Assembly: GCF_001902635.1 (NCBI RefSeq)
Contig: NZ_MJAO01000014.1
Location: 62,001-126,000, forward strand
Source: Serratia marcescens
GTDB taxonomy: Bacteria; Pseudomonadota; Gammaproteobacteria; Enterobacterales; Enterobacteriaceae
Direction: 5' to 3'
DNA length: 64,000 bases
This document shows positions 1-8,674 of the stretch, piece after piece. Every line of letters starts with the position of its first letter. The first letter of the stretch is position 1. The notes under the pieces were generated by a model. The model saw only the letters and a list, made by a program, of their open reading frames with translations, searched no databases and was not told the origin of the DNA. Both the position numbers and the translations under genes were made by a program.

Positions 1-1
1 C

Positions 2-2008
2 ATCTGGGAGTGGGTTATGAACCAGGAAAACTTCACCTGGGATCAGCGCATGTTCGAACTCTACGACCTCAATCCGGACCAGACGCCGACGCTGGCGCTA
101 TGGCGCGCCCTGCTGGTGCCGGAGGATCGCGAACGCACCGACCGCGAGCTGGCCGAGATCCTGGCACAACCGCGGCCGTTCATCATGGAGTACCGCATCG
201 TGACCCGCCAGGGCAAAGTGCGCCATATTCGCGGCCAGGGCAACGTGATCCTCGACGAACAGGGCCGGCCGCTGCGCATGATCGGCACCAATATCGACAT
301 GACCGAGCTCAAGAGCCTCGCCGAGGCGTTGCACGAAGAGAAAGAGCGCTTGCACATCACCCTCGACGCCATCGGAGAAGGGGTGATCTCCACCGACAGC
401 CACATGCGCATCACCTTTATGAACCCGGTGGCCGAGCAGATGTGCGGCTGGCCGCTTGAATTGGCGATCGGCATGCCCGTCGCCGGCGTGGTGCGCCTGA
501 CCAACGGTAAAGACGGGCCGGAAATCGACAATCTCACCCAATACCCGCGGCAATGGCCGGCGGATTACGCGCTGGTGCTGCACAGCCGCGACGGGCGTCA
601 TTTCGACGTGCAGCAGTCGGCCTCGCCGCTCAAAACCCTCGACGGCGAAACGATGGGGACAGTGATGGTGTTGCAGGACGTCACCGCCTCGCGCGAGTTG
701 ATGAAAAAGCTCAGCTACAGCGCCTCACACGACGCGCTTACCGGCCTGCCGAACCGCACCAACTTCGAGAAACAACTGAAGGCGGCGATCGTCGCCAGCG
801 GGGAACAGGCGCCGCCGCATTCGCTGGTGTTCCTCGACCTGGATCGGTTCAAGGCGGTGAACGACACCGCCGGCCACGCGGCGGGCGATGCTTTGCTGCG
901 GGACATCGCCCAGTTGATGCGGCACCAGCTGCGCAACAGCGACTGTCTGGCCCGGCTGGGCGGCGACGAGTTCGGTCTGATCCTGTTCGACTGCCGGCTG
1001 GAACAGGCCAAGTCGCTGATGCAGCAAGTGGTCAACCAAATCAGCCAACACCCGTTCTACTGGGAAGGGAAGATTTACCGCGTCGGCGCCAGCGCCGGCA
1101 TTACGCACATCGGCGGCGACGCCAAAAGCAGCGAACTGCTGGCGCAGGCCGACATCGCCTGCTACACCGCCAAGCACCACGGACGCGGCCAGGTTTATCT
1201 GTACGAAATGCGGCAAAAGCAGATGCTGGAGCGGCAGCACGAATTGCTGAGCTCACAGGAAGTGCTGGCGATTATCCGCGAGGGGCAACTGCGCTTGCAG
1301 ACCAGCGCGATCGCGCCACCGGCAACGCCGCTGTCGGCCGCGTTCCACCAGGTGAAGCTGCAAGTGATGGCCCCGGACGATCGGCCGCTGCCGCACGAGG
1401 CTTTCATCGCCGCGGCGCAGCTGTACGGCCTGATGCCGGACGTCGATCGCTGGGCGGTGGCGCAATTGCTGGTGCGGTACGCCGACGACATCAAACGCAA
1501 AGGGCTGTCGCTCGCGTTGCCGTTAGCCACCGACAGCCTGCTGAACGCGGAGTTCCGGGGCTATCTGCTGGAAACGGTGCGCGCTTCGTCGCTGCCGCCG
1601 CAGGCGCTGCTGTTCAGCGTCGACGAAACCGTCGTGCTGGAGCACCCCGAGCCGAGCCGGGCGTTTATCCGCGAACTGCAGCAGCTGGGCTGCCGACTGA
1701 TCGTCAACGGCTTTGGGCATAACATCAATGCCTTCGATGAGCTGAACGAGCAGAAGATCGACATCATTCGCATCGATGAACGCTTTATCACCAACGTGCA
1801 CTGCAATCAGATGGATGAACTGATGGTGTCGATGCTCAACGGCGCGGCACATCGGATCAAGGCACAGACGCTCGCCGGCCCGGCCCACCAGCCGGTGACG
1901 CTGCAGGCGCTACGCGAGATCGGCGTCGATTTGGTGGACGGCGATCAGGTGGCGCAGGAACAACCGCTGGCAACCTTGCTCAGCGACGGTTACTTCGGCA
2001 TCCGCTAA
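2..2008 (+). CDS. dgcE: Diguanylate cyclase DgcE (YegE-like), 5' end outside window
   Basis: Synthesises c-di-GMP from two GTP. The reading frame is already open at base 2 and reads IWEW before the ATG at 17, continuing into a PAS-like TWDQRMFELYDL stretch, so the gene starts upstream and ATG 17 is internal. Visible order, numbered from that ATG: end of one PAS, a second PAS (about 105-230), GGDEF domain with intact RLGGDEF (GGDEF at 315-319), then a C-terminal EAL-like domain without an EAL signature (about 410-663). RNSD lies five residues before GGDEF, which fits a product-inhibition I-site. E. coli YegE has the same PAS-GGDEF-degenerate EAL order behind a MASE1 membrane domain, and neighbouring alkA and yegD also match E. 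coli. Confidence 0.88.
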   Translation: MWEWVMNQENFTWDQRMFELYDLNPDQTPTLALWRALLVPEDRERTDRELAEILAQPRPFIMEYRIVTRQGKVRHIRGQGNVILDEQGRPLRMIGTNIDMTELKSLAEALHEEKERLHITLDAIGEGVISTDSHMRITFMNPVAEQMCGWPLELAIGMPVAGVVRLTNGKDGPEIDNLTQYPRQWPADYALVLHSRDGRHFDVQQSASPLKTLDGETMGTVMVLQDVTASRELMKKLSYSASHDALTGLPNRTNFEKQLKAAIVASGEQAPPHSLVFLDLDRFKAVNDTAGHAAGDALLRDIAQLMRHQLRNSDCLARLGGDEFGLILFDCRLEQAKSLMQQVVNQISQHPFYWEGKIYRVGASAGITHIGGDAKSSELLAQADIACYTAKHHGRGQVYLYEMRQKQMLERQHELLSSQEVLAIIREGQLRLQTSAIAPPATPLSAAFHQVKLQVMAPDDRPLPHEAFIAAAQLYGLMPDVDRWAVAQLLVRYADDIKRKGLSLALPLATDSLLNAEFRGYLLETVRASSLPPQALLFSVDETVVLEHPEPSRAFIRELQQLGCRLIVNGFGHNINAFDELNEQKIDIIRIDERFITNVHCNQMDELMVSMLNGAAHRIKAQTLAGPAHQPVTLQALREIGVDLVDGDQVAQEQPLATLLSDGYFGIR

Positions 2009-2206
2009 CGCGCATTTTAACCTCCCCCGCGCCATCTTCCCGGACGGCGCCTCACCACTCGCCCTTCACATTATGTTAACGAATATAAGATTAGTGATAT
2101 AAATAACACCTGAAGCTAAACCGATTAAGTAATATGAAATTCCCATGCGGAAGTGGGCGTATTCGTTGATGTTCTTCGACATGTGATGGTTCAGAGATAA
2201 GGGATT

Positions 2207-2560
2207 ATGGAAAAGAAATGGTTTTCCGCCAGGGAACTGATGGGTAAGGCGGGGTTGCCCTCAACCCCGCAAGGCGTCAACTTGATGGCCCGGCGTGAAG
2301 GCTGGGTCAGCCGCCGCCGCAGCGGCGTGCAGGGCAAAGCGCTGGAATACCACATCGACAGCCTGCCATTCGGCGCGCGTAGCCTGTCAGCCTTGCGTGA
2401 CGCCGACCATCCTGATTACGACGTCAAACGCCAGGATCCGGTGCGAGTCTGGATCGAGTATTATTACCACCTGACACCGGCCGAACGGGAAAAGCTGTTG
2501 GCGTTTCTGATGCGCGAAGGCATGAGCCGTCTGCTGCAGCTGATCGAATCGCCCCGGTAA
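2207..2560 (+). CDS. Small Mu-type DNA-binding protein, YfeC-like
   Basis: 117 residues. Residues 5-55 (WFSARELMGKAGLPSTPQGV, then ARREGW, SRRRSGVQGK and EYHIDSLP) match the N-terminal DNA-binding fold of Mu transposase and repressor proteins. The tail (AEREKLLAFLMREGMSRLL) resembles the C-terminus of the enterobacterial YfeC regulators. No transposase catalytic domain follows and no phage genes are nearby, so a stand-alone chromosomal regulator is more likely than a transposase remnant. AAGGG lies just before the ATG. The stop is 8 bases from the convergent alkA stop. Its target is unknown; autoregulation or control of dgcE or alkA is conjecture. Confidence 0.7.
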   Translation: MEKKWFSARELMGKAGLPSTPQGVNLMARREGWVSRRRSGVQGKALEYHIDSLPFGARSLSALRDADHPDYDVKRQDPVRVWIEYYYHLTPAEREKLLAFLMREGMSRLLQLIESPR

Positions 2561-2568
2561 CCCCGCGT

Positions 2569-4029
2569 TCAACCTTCCGCTTCCGGCGCCCAGCCGTCGT
2601 TGTGCCACAAATGCAACGTGGCGTAAGAGCGCCACGGGCGCCAGCGCTCGGCATAGCGCTCAATCTGTCGTGGCGTCATGCCGGGGAAACGCTGTTTGAT
2701 CAGATAGTCGCCGGCCAGGAACACGTCCGGCCACGACCAGGCGCGCATCGCGATATAACTGGCGGTCCAGCCGCCGATGCCCGGCAGCGCGGTCAGCGCC
2801 TTGATGCCTTGCTCGATATCCAGCACGTTGTCGAGCTGTAGCCGCCCTTCGCACAACGCGCGGGCGATCGCAATCAATGCCGCCGCACGCTTCAATTGTA
2901 CCCCGAGCGGGCGCAGTTCCTCGGGCTGTAACCGCGCCACACGTTCGGCGGAGGGAAAAACGTGGGTGATGCCCTCATGCGGCTCCGCCAACGCCTCCCC
3001 CCAGCGTTCGGCCATGCGCCCGGCGAAGGTCGCCGCCATTTTCACGCTGACCAACTGCCCCAACACCGCCCGCGCCGCCTGCTCGAAACTGTTCACGCAG
3101 CCCGGCAGGCGCAGGCCCGGCGCATCGGCCGCCAGGCCACGCAGCGCCTCATTGATACGATCCGGCGCGGCGTCCAAGTCAAACAACAAACGCACGCGGC
3201 GCAGCACTTCCGTCGTCACCAGACTGAGCGCAGGCGCGATCTCCACCCTGACCCGGTTGCGTTCTTCTTCCGGCTGCACGCTAACCCAGCCGCGGTGCTC
3301 CGTGCCGCCTTGGTTGACGGCGATCGAACGCAGATAGCGGCGGCCTTGCACGCGCTCCACGCCCTGCACGGCGCGCGCCTGCAAGAAGTTCAGCATGCGC
3401 TCCCAGTCATAGGGCGGCCGATAGCTCTGGTGAAACACCAGCCCGCTGGCGGCGGCCCGTTCACCGCGCGCGCCACCGCTGCGCAACGCCGACGGAATCA
3501 GGCGATAACGCGCCTTGAACAGCTCGTTGAAACGCCGCAAGCTGCCGAAACCGGCGGCGAACGCTACCTCGCTGAGCGGCAGATCGGTATCCGCCAGCAG
3601 GCGTTTGGCCTGCAGCAAACGGTGCGACTGCGCATAATCGATCGGCGAGGCGCCAAACTGCTCGGCGAAGATGCGTCGCAGGTGGCGATCGGAGATGCCC
3701 AGCCGCGCCGCCAGCGCTTCGCAGCTGTGCTCGGACAGATAGCCCTGTTCGATGAGTTGCACCGCCACCTGCGCGTAGCGGTTGCCCAGATCGATCAATG
3801 CCAGGCCGGGGGCCAGTTCCGGCCGGCATTTGAGGCAGGGGCGGAATCCCGCCAGTTCGGCCGCCGCCGCGCTCGGATAAAAGGTGCAGTTTTCCAGCTT
3901 CGGCGTGCGGGCGCTGCATACCGGGCGGCAATAGATGCCGGTGGATGAGACGCCGACGAAAAAGCGGCCGTCGAATTTGCGGTCACGCGCGCGCAGCGCG
4001 TCGTACAACGCTTGCTGTTGAGTATTCAT
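2569..4029 (-). CDS. alkA: Ada-type methyl sensor fused to AlkA 3-methyladenine DNA glycosylase
   Basis: 486 residues from ATG 4029; in-frame starts upstream (for example 4059) are possible. Order: Ada metal-binding domain with C34, C38, C65 and C68 at the spacing of E. coli Ada; an AraC-type HTH (about 80-175); then an AlkA N-domain and HhH-GPD glycosylase. The AlkA signature GIGGWTASYIAMR and AGDYLIKQRFPGMTP carries the catalytic aspartate of GDYLIKQ. Known roles: the Ada cysteine accepts methyl from phosphotriesters and the HTH activates repair genes, while AlkA excises 3-methylpurines. E. coli AlkA (282 aa) lacks the sensor half, so this fusion could sense and repair in one chain. It converges on the YfeC-like gene. 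Confidence 0.88.
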   Translation of the reverse strand: MNTQQQALYDALRARDRKFDGRFFVGVSSTGIYCRPVCSARTPKLENCTFYPSAAAAELAGFRPCLKCRPELAPGLALIDLGNRYAQVAVQLIEQGYLSEHSCEALAARLGISDRHLRRIFAEQFGASPIDYAQSHRLLQAKRLLADTDLPLSEVAFAAGFGSLRRFNELFKARYRLIPSALRSGGARGERAAASGLVFHQSYRPPYDWERMLNFLQARAVQGVERVQGRRYLRSIAVNQGGTEHRGWVSVQPEEERNRVRVEIAPALSLVTTEVLRRVRLLFDLDAAPDRINEALRGLAADAPGLRLPGCVNSFEQAARAVLGQLVSVKMAATFAGRMAERWGEALAEPHEGITHVFPSAERVARLQPEELRPLGVQLKRAAALIAIARALCEGRLQLDNVLDIEQGIKALTALPGIGGWTASYIAMRAWSWPDVFLAGDYLIKQRFPGMTPRQIERYAERWRPWRSYATLHLWHNDGWAPEAEG

Positions 4030-4222
4030 GGCAACGCTCGGGTTCGGTTTTTTCTGCATTATGGGGCTCGGCTGGCGCGCTGACGTGCGGAATTCGGACA
4101 TTAAGTTAAGCACGCCGCCACCGCGCCCGCTAAATTTTTCGACACTCGCGCATCGGCGCATTGCCCACCGGCCCCGTCTCGGGTAAAGTCGCCCCCCTTC
4201 ATTGGCATGGGGACAAAAAGAG

Positions 4223-5575
4223 ATGTTTATAGGATTCGACTACGGGACAGCCAACTGTTCCGTTGCAGTGATGCGCGACCACGGCCCCGAGCTGTTGACG
4301 CTGGAAAACAACGCGCCGTATCTGCCTTCGATGCTGTGCGCACCCACCCGCGAAGCGGTGAGCGAATGTTTGCACCGCCATTGGCAGGTGCCGACCGGCA
4401 GCGACGAAAATCAGCAGTTGCTGCGCCGCGCCATCAGTTACAACCGCGAAGAAGACATTCCGGTCAGCGGCGACAGCGTGCTGTTCGGCCTGCAGGCGCT
4501 GGCGCACTACATGGAAGATCCGGAAGAGGTGTACTTCGTGCGCTCGCCGAAGTCCTTCCTCGGCGCCAACGGCCTGAAGCCGCAACAGATCGCGCTGTTC
4601 GAAGATCTGGTCTGCGCCATGATGTTCCACATCAAACGCCAGGCGGAAAACGTGCTGCAGACCGGCATCGATCAGGCGGTGATCGGCCGGCCGATCAACT
4701 TCCAGGGCATCGGCGGCGAAGAGGCCAACCGGCAGGCGCAGGGCATCTTGCAGCGTGCCGCCGAACGCGCCGGTTTCAAAGACATTGAGTTCCAGTTCGA
4801 GCCGGTGGCGGCGGGACTGGATTTCGAGGCAACGCTGAGCGAAGAACAAACCGTGCTGGTGGTGGACATCGGCGGCGGCACCACCGACTGCTCGGTGCTG
4901 CTGATGGGGCCGCAATGGCGCGACCGCGCCGACCGTCAACAGAGCCTGCTGGGCCACAGCGGCTGCCGGGTCGGCGGTAACGATCTGGACATCATGCTGG
5001 CCTTCAAACAGCTGATGCCGCTGTTCGGACTGGGCGGCGAAACCGGGAAAGGCATCGCCCTGCCTGCGCTGCCTTACTGGAACGCGGTCGCGACCAACGA
5101 CGTGCCGGCGCAAAACGACTTCTACAGCGCCGCCAACGGCCGCGTGCTGCGCGATCTGATCCTCGACGCGGCGGAGCCGGAAAAGGTCAAACGCCTGCTG
5201 AAAGTGTACCAGCAGCGCCTGAGCTACCGACTGGTGCGCGCGGCCGAAGAGAGTAAGATCGCCCTGTCCGGCCAAACGGCCATCAGCGCGCCGCTCAGCT
5301 TCGTGCAGGCCGATCTGGCGGAGAGCATCAGCCAGGATCAGCTCGCCGACGCCATCTCGCAGCCGTTGATGCGCATCCAGGAGCAGGTCAGCGCCGCGTT
5401 GGCCAGCAGCCAAACCGCGCCGCAGGTGATCTACCTGACCGGCGGCAGCGCGCGTTCGCCGCTGCTGCGCGCCGCCCTGCAACAGCAGCTGCCGGGCATT
5501 CCGATCGTCGGCGGCAACGACTTCGGCTCGGTCACCGCCGGGCTGGCCCGCTGGGCGCAAACGCTGTTCCGTTGA
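4223..5575 (+). CDS. yegD: Hsp70-family protein YegD
   Basis: 450 residues from ATG 4223, the same length and start (MFIGFDYGTANCSVAVMRD) as E. coli YegD; a TTG seven codons upstream is less likely. It has the actin-like ATPase fold of Hsp70: phosphate-1 loop FIGFDYGT at the N-terminus, phosphate-2 loop VVDIGGGTTDCSV near 215, and the adenosine motif YLTGGSARSPLLR near 410. It lacks the classical DnaK substrate-binding and lid domains, so it is probably a nucleotide-dependent chaperone-like factor whose client is unknown. It is followed by an intrinsic terminator. Confidence 0.9.
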   Translation: MFIGFDYGTANCSVAVMRDHGPELLTLENNAPYLPSMLCAPTREAVSECLHRHWQVPTGSDENQQLLRRAISYNREEDIPVSGDSVLFGLQALAHYMEDPEEVYFVRSPKSFLGANGLKPQQIALFEDLVCAMMFHIKRQAENVLQTGIDQAVIGRPINFQGIGGEEANRQAQGILQRAAERAGFKDIEFQFEPVAAGLDFEATLSEEQTVLVVDIGGGTTDCSVLLMGPQWRDRADRQQSLLGHSGCRVGGNDLDIMLAFKQLMPLFGLGGETGKGIALPALPYWNAVATNDVPAQNDFYSAANGRVLRDLILDAAEPEKVKRLLKVYQQRLSYRLVRAAEESKIALSGQTAISAPLSFVQADLAESISQDQLADAISQPLMRIQEQVSAALASSQTAPQVIYLTGGSARSPLLRAALQQQLPGIPIVGGNDFGSVTAGLARWAQTLFR

Positions 5576-5580
5576 TCGCT

Positions 5581-5606
5581 AAAAGGCGCGGCTCGCCGCG
5601 CCTTTT
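5581..5606 (+). terminator. Intrinsic terminator after yegD
   Basis: AAGGCGCGG-CTCG-CCGCGCCTT hairpin preceded by A and followed by TTTT, starting 6 bases after the yegD stop. It separates yegD from the acetyltransferase at 5627. Confidence 0.85.
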
Positions 5607-5626
5607 CTCATAGGAGGCTATTCTGT

Positions 5627-6193
5627 ATGTCAACCATCCTTACCCTCGACAGCGCCAGACTGCGGCTGCGCCCCTGGCGCGACGACGATCTGCCGGCGTT
5701 CGCCGCCCTCAACGCCGATCCGCAGGTGATGCGCCATTTCCCGGCGACGATGACGGCCGAAGAAAGCCACGCGCAGGCCGAACGTATCCGCGCCTTCATG
5801 CAACAACGCGGCTGGGGGCTGTGGGCGGTGGAAGAGAAAGGCGGCGCGCCCTTTATCGGCTTTGTCGGGCTGGCAATACCGGGCGACGATCTGCCTTGTT
5901 CGCCCTGCGTGGAGATCGGCTGGCGACTGGCCGCGGCCCATTGGGGCAACGGCTACGCCAGCGAAGCGGCGCTGGCCGCGCTGGATTGCGCTTTCGGCAC
6001 GCTGCAACTGCCGGAAGTGGTTTCCTTCACCGCCGAAGGCAACCAGCCGTCGCGCCGGGTGATGGAACGCATCGGCATGCGGTTTGACGGCGAAACTTTC
6101 CTGCACCCGCGCCTGCCGGCTGGCCATCCGCTGCAAAAGCATGTCTTGTACCGGCTGAACCGACAAACGTGGCGCGATAGCCACGGCGATTAA
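5627..6193 (+). CDS. GNAT N-acetyltransferase, RimJ/RimL type
   Basis: 188 residues, start supported by TAGGAGG ten bases upstream. N-terminal TLDSARLRLRPWRDDDLPAF is the usual opening of RimJ/RimL-type acetyltransferases. The acetyl-CoA site lies around EIGWRLAAAHWGNGYASEAA (about 100-120), and SRRVMERIGMRF marks the end of the fold. It should transfer acetyl from acetyl-CoA to an amine. The acceptor cannot be told from sequence; ribosomal protein N-termini and small molecules are both known for the family. It converges with the aldo/keto reductase, 16 bases apart. Confidence 0.85.
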   Translation: MSTILTLDSARLRLRPWRDDDLPAFAALNADPQVMRHFPATMTAEESHAQAERIRAFMQQRGWGLWAVEEKGGAPFIGFVGLAIPGDDLPCSPCVEIGWRLAAAHWGNGYASEAALAALDCAFGTLQLPEVVSFTAEGNQPSRRVMERIGMRFDGETFLHPRLPAGHPLQKHVLYRLNRQTWRDSHGD

Positions 6194-6209
6194 TCGCGCA
6201 CGCCGCGCC

Positions 6210-7163
6210 TTACCAGGCGCTGGCGTGGTTCAAGGTCTGAATGTCGTCGCCATCCAGCGTCAAACGGGTGGCGCTGACCAACTCCTCCAGCTGTTGCAGC
6301 GAAGTGGCGCTGACGATCGGCGCGGTAATGCTCGGCCGCGCGATCAGCCAGGCCAGGGAAACCTGCGCCGGGGACGTGCCATGTTTGTCCGCCACCTGAT
6401 CCAGCGCCGCTAATATGCGGAAACCGCGCGGGTTGAGATAGCGCTCGACAATGCGATCGCCGCGCTGGCTTTTGCCCTCGTCCTGCGCGCTGCGGTATTT
6501 ACCGGTCAGGAAACCGCTGGCCAGCGCGAAGAAATTGATCACCCCCAAACCGTGGCGCTGCGCCACGCCTTCCAGCTCGGCCTCATAGCCTTCGCGCGCA
6601 TACAGGTTATATTCCGGCTGCAGGGTTTCGTAACGCGCCAGCCCGTTGCTTTCACTCACTCGCAGTGCTTCTTCCAGGCGATCCGCCTGATAGTTGGAGG
6701 CGCCGATCGCCCGCACCTTGCCGGCCTTAATCAACGCATCAAACGCCGCCAGTGTCTCTTCCAACGGCGTATCGCGGTCGTCGTCGTGCGACTGATAGAG
6801 ATCGATATAATCGGTTTGCAGGCGGCGCAGCGAATCTTCCACCGCCTGCTGAATATAACGCGGCGACAACCCCTGCTTGCCTTCCCCCATCGGCTTACCC
6901 ACCTTGGTGGCGATAATCACCTGGTCGCGCTTGCCGCTCTTCTTCAGCCATTCGCCAATGACGGTTTCCGATTCGCCGCCCCGGTTGCCCGGTGCCCAGC
7001 TGGAATAGACATCAGCGGTATCGATAAAGTTGAGCTGATTCGCCACCAGCGCATCCAGCAAACTGAAAGAGGTCGCGTGATCCGCCGTCCAGCCGAACAC
7101 GTTACCGCCAAAGGTCAACGCCGGCACCTGAATGCCCGAACGGCCCAGTTGTTTCTTGCTCAT
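6210..7163 (-). CDS. Aldo/keto reductase
   Basis: 317 residues. The TIM-barrel NADPH-dependent aldo/keto reductase signature is clear: LGRSGIQVPALTFGGNVFG at the start, catalytic tyrosine in FIDTADVYS (about 45-53), lysine in VIIATKVG (about 80-87) and histidine in DLYQSHDDD (about 120). Such enzymes reduce aldehydes or ketones; the natural substrate is not evident. GGAG precedes the ATG. The 272-base gap on its upstream side is shared with the divergent mdtABCD operon. Confidence 0.88.
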   Translation of the reverse strand: MSKKQLGRSGIQVPALTFGGNVFGWTADHATSFSLLDALVANQLNFIDTADVYSSWAPGNRGGESETVIGEWLKKSGKRDQVIIATKVGKPMGEGKQGLSPRYIQQAVEDSLRRLQTDYIDLYQSHDDDRDTPLEETLAAFDALIKAGKVRAIGASNYQADRLEEALRVSESNGLARYETLQPEYNLYAREGYEAELEGVAQRHGLGVINFFALASGFLTGKYRSAQDEGKSQRGDRIVERYLNPRGFRILAALDQVADKHGTSPAQVSLAWLIARPSITAPIVSATSLQQLEELVSATRLTLDGDDIQTLNHASAW

Positions 7164-7310
7164 TGCAGAGGCTCCATGAGTTAAATTATTTGCTCGTTAA
7201 TTATTAGTGCCAAATACAGAAAGCCGTTAAAACCCATTGGCTATAAGTTAAAAACCTACGCTTATAAACATAGCAGGCAACAATCGATAACTTATTCGGA
7301 AAATGCTGAC

Positions 7311-7370
7311 GATTCCTCCTTATTTCCTTCACTTTTATGCCGCTTTAAGTCGCTAAACTAGTATTCTGTA
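7311..7370 (+). promoter_or_regulatory. Possible mdtA promoter with BaeR-like box
   Basis: Inference only. TTCCTCCTTATTTCC (7313-7327) resembles the BaeR box described upstream of E. coli mdtA (TTTTTCTCCAT-D-ATTGGC) with a one-base gap, and TATTCT near 7363 could be a -10. This is the only substantial non-coding stretch ahead of the operon, so its promoter should lie here. Confidence 0.3.
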
Positions 7371-7435
7371 AGGAATGTCATTTTTGTGGCAACCCGTTCC
7401 CGCACGGTTGTCCTCTGGAGAGAATTTTCGCCGCC

Positions 7436-8674
7436 ATGAATGCAAAACCCCAACGTCGTTCCCTGATGCTGCGCCTGCTGGTTGCCGTCATCGTGGCCAT
7501 TGTCGCCGTTCTCATTTGGCGTCATTTCAACGCTGCACCGCCGGCCGCAGAAACGCCGGCTGCCGCCCGCCATACCGGCGGCGCTCAGGGGGCAGCCGGC
7601 GGCAAACGGCGCGGCAATCTGTCGCCGGTTCAGGTGGCCACGGCCACGCAGCAATCCGTACCGAGTTATCTGATCGGGCTGGGCACCGTCACCGCCGCCA
7701 ATACCGTCACCGTCACCAGCCGGGTCGACGGCCAACTGATGGCCCTGCACTTCACCGAAGGGCAGCAGGTAAAAGCCGGCGATCTGCTGGCGGAGATCGA
7801 TCCCCGGCCGTTCCAGGTACAGCTGACTCAGGCCCAGGGGCAACTGGCGAAAGACCAGGCGACGCTGGCCAACGCCCGGCGCGATTTGGCACGCTTCCAA
7901 CAGTTGGTGAAAAACAGCCTGATTTCCCGCCAAGAGCTGGATACGCAGGCCTCACTGGTGCAGCAAACCGAAGGATCGATCAAGGCCGATCAAGGCGCAG
8001 TGGACAGCGCTCAGCTGCAGCTGACCTACAGCAAAATCATCGCGCCGATCGCCGGCCGCGTGGGCCTCAAGCAGGTCGATATGGGCAACTACATCACCAG
8101 CGGTTCCACCGCCATCGTGGTCATCACGCAGACGCACCCGATCGACGTGGTGTTCACGCTGCCGGAAAGCACTATCAGCGATATCATGAAGGCGCAGAAA
8201 GCCGGGCCGGTCAGCGTAGAAGCCTGGGGGCGCACCAACAAGACCCTGCTGGCGCAGGGCAACCTGCTCAGCCTGGATAACCAGATAGACACCACCACCG
8301 GCACCATCAAGCTGAAGGCGCAGTACGCCAACCAGGACGATGCGCTGTTCCCCAACCAGTTCGTCAATGCGCGGCTGAAAGTCGCCACGCTGCAAAATGC
8401 CATCGTGGTGCCGACCGCCGCCGTGCAGATGGGCAACGAAGGCAACTTCGTCTGGACGATGGACGACGAAAACAAGGTCAGCAAACGCCTGGTGACCGTC
8501 GGCATTGAAGACAGCCAAAACGTGGTCATCGCCAGCGGCCTGAACGCCGGGCAACGCGTGGTGACCGACGGCATCGATCAACTGACGGAGGGCATGAAGG
8601 TTGAGGTGGTGACGCCGCAGACCAAAGCGGCCGGCGGCAGCGCCACGCCGCACGCCAAGCGGGAGAAAGCCTGA
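7436..8674 (+). CDS. mdtA: Multidrug efflux membrane-fusion protein MdtA
   Basis: 412 residues. Periplasmic adaptor that links the MdtBC inner-membrane pump to an outer-membrane channel, presumably TolC. One N-terminal membrane segment (about 10-27), then the RND adaptor pattern: lipoyl halves ([20 protein letters not shown] and [18 protein letters not shown]) flanking a coiled-coil hairpin (about 125-190), and a beta-barrel ([13 protein letters not shown]). Closely similar to E. coli MdtA. The stop overlaps the mdtB start by one base. ATG 7436 fits; ATG at codon 10 is an alternative. Confidence 0.95.
   Translation: MNAKPQRRSLMLRLLVAVIVAIVAVLIWRHFNAAPPAAETPAAARHTGGAQGAAGGKRRGNLSPVQVATATQQSVPSYLIGLGTVTAANTVTVTSRVDGQLMALHFTEGQQVKAGDLLAEIDPRPFQVQLTQAQGQLAKDQATLANARRDLARFQQLVKNSLISRQELDTQASLVQQTEGSIKADQGAVDSAQLQLTYSKIIAPIAGRVGLKQVDMGNYITSGSTAIVVITQTHPIDVVFTLPESTISDIMKAQKAGPVSVEAWGRTNKTLLAQGNLLSLDNQIDTTTGTIKLKAQYANQDDALFPNQFVNARLKVATLQNAIVVPTAAVQMGNEGNFVWTMDDENKVSKRLVTVGIEDSQNVVIASGLNAGQRVVTDGIDQLTEGMKVEVVTPQTKAAGGSATPHAKREKA

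Noticed and set aside
2207-2560. Remnant of a Mu-like prophage or transposase
   Set aside because: No other phage genes, no target-site repeats, and the C-terminus fits chromosomal YfeC-like proteins.
4199-5560. 453-codon frame opposite yegD
   Set aside because: Low-complexity translation, no ribosome site, and full overlap with a well-identified gene.
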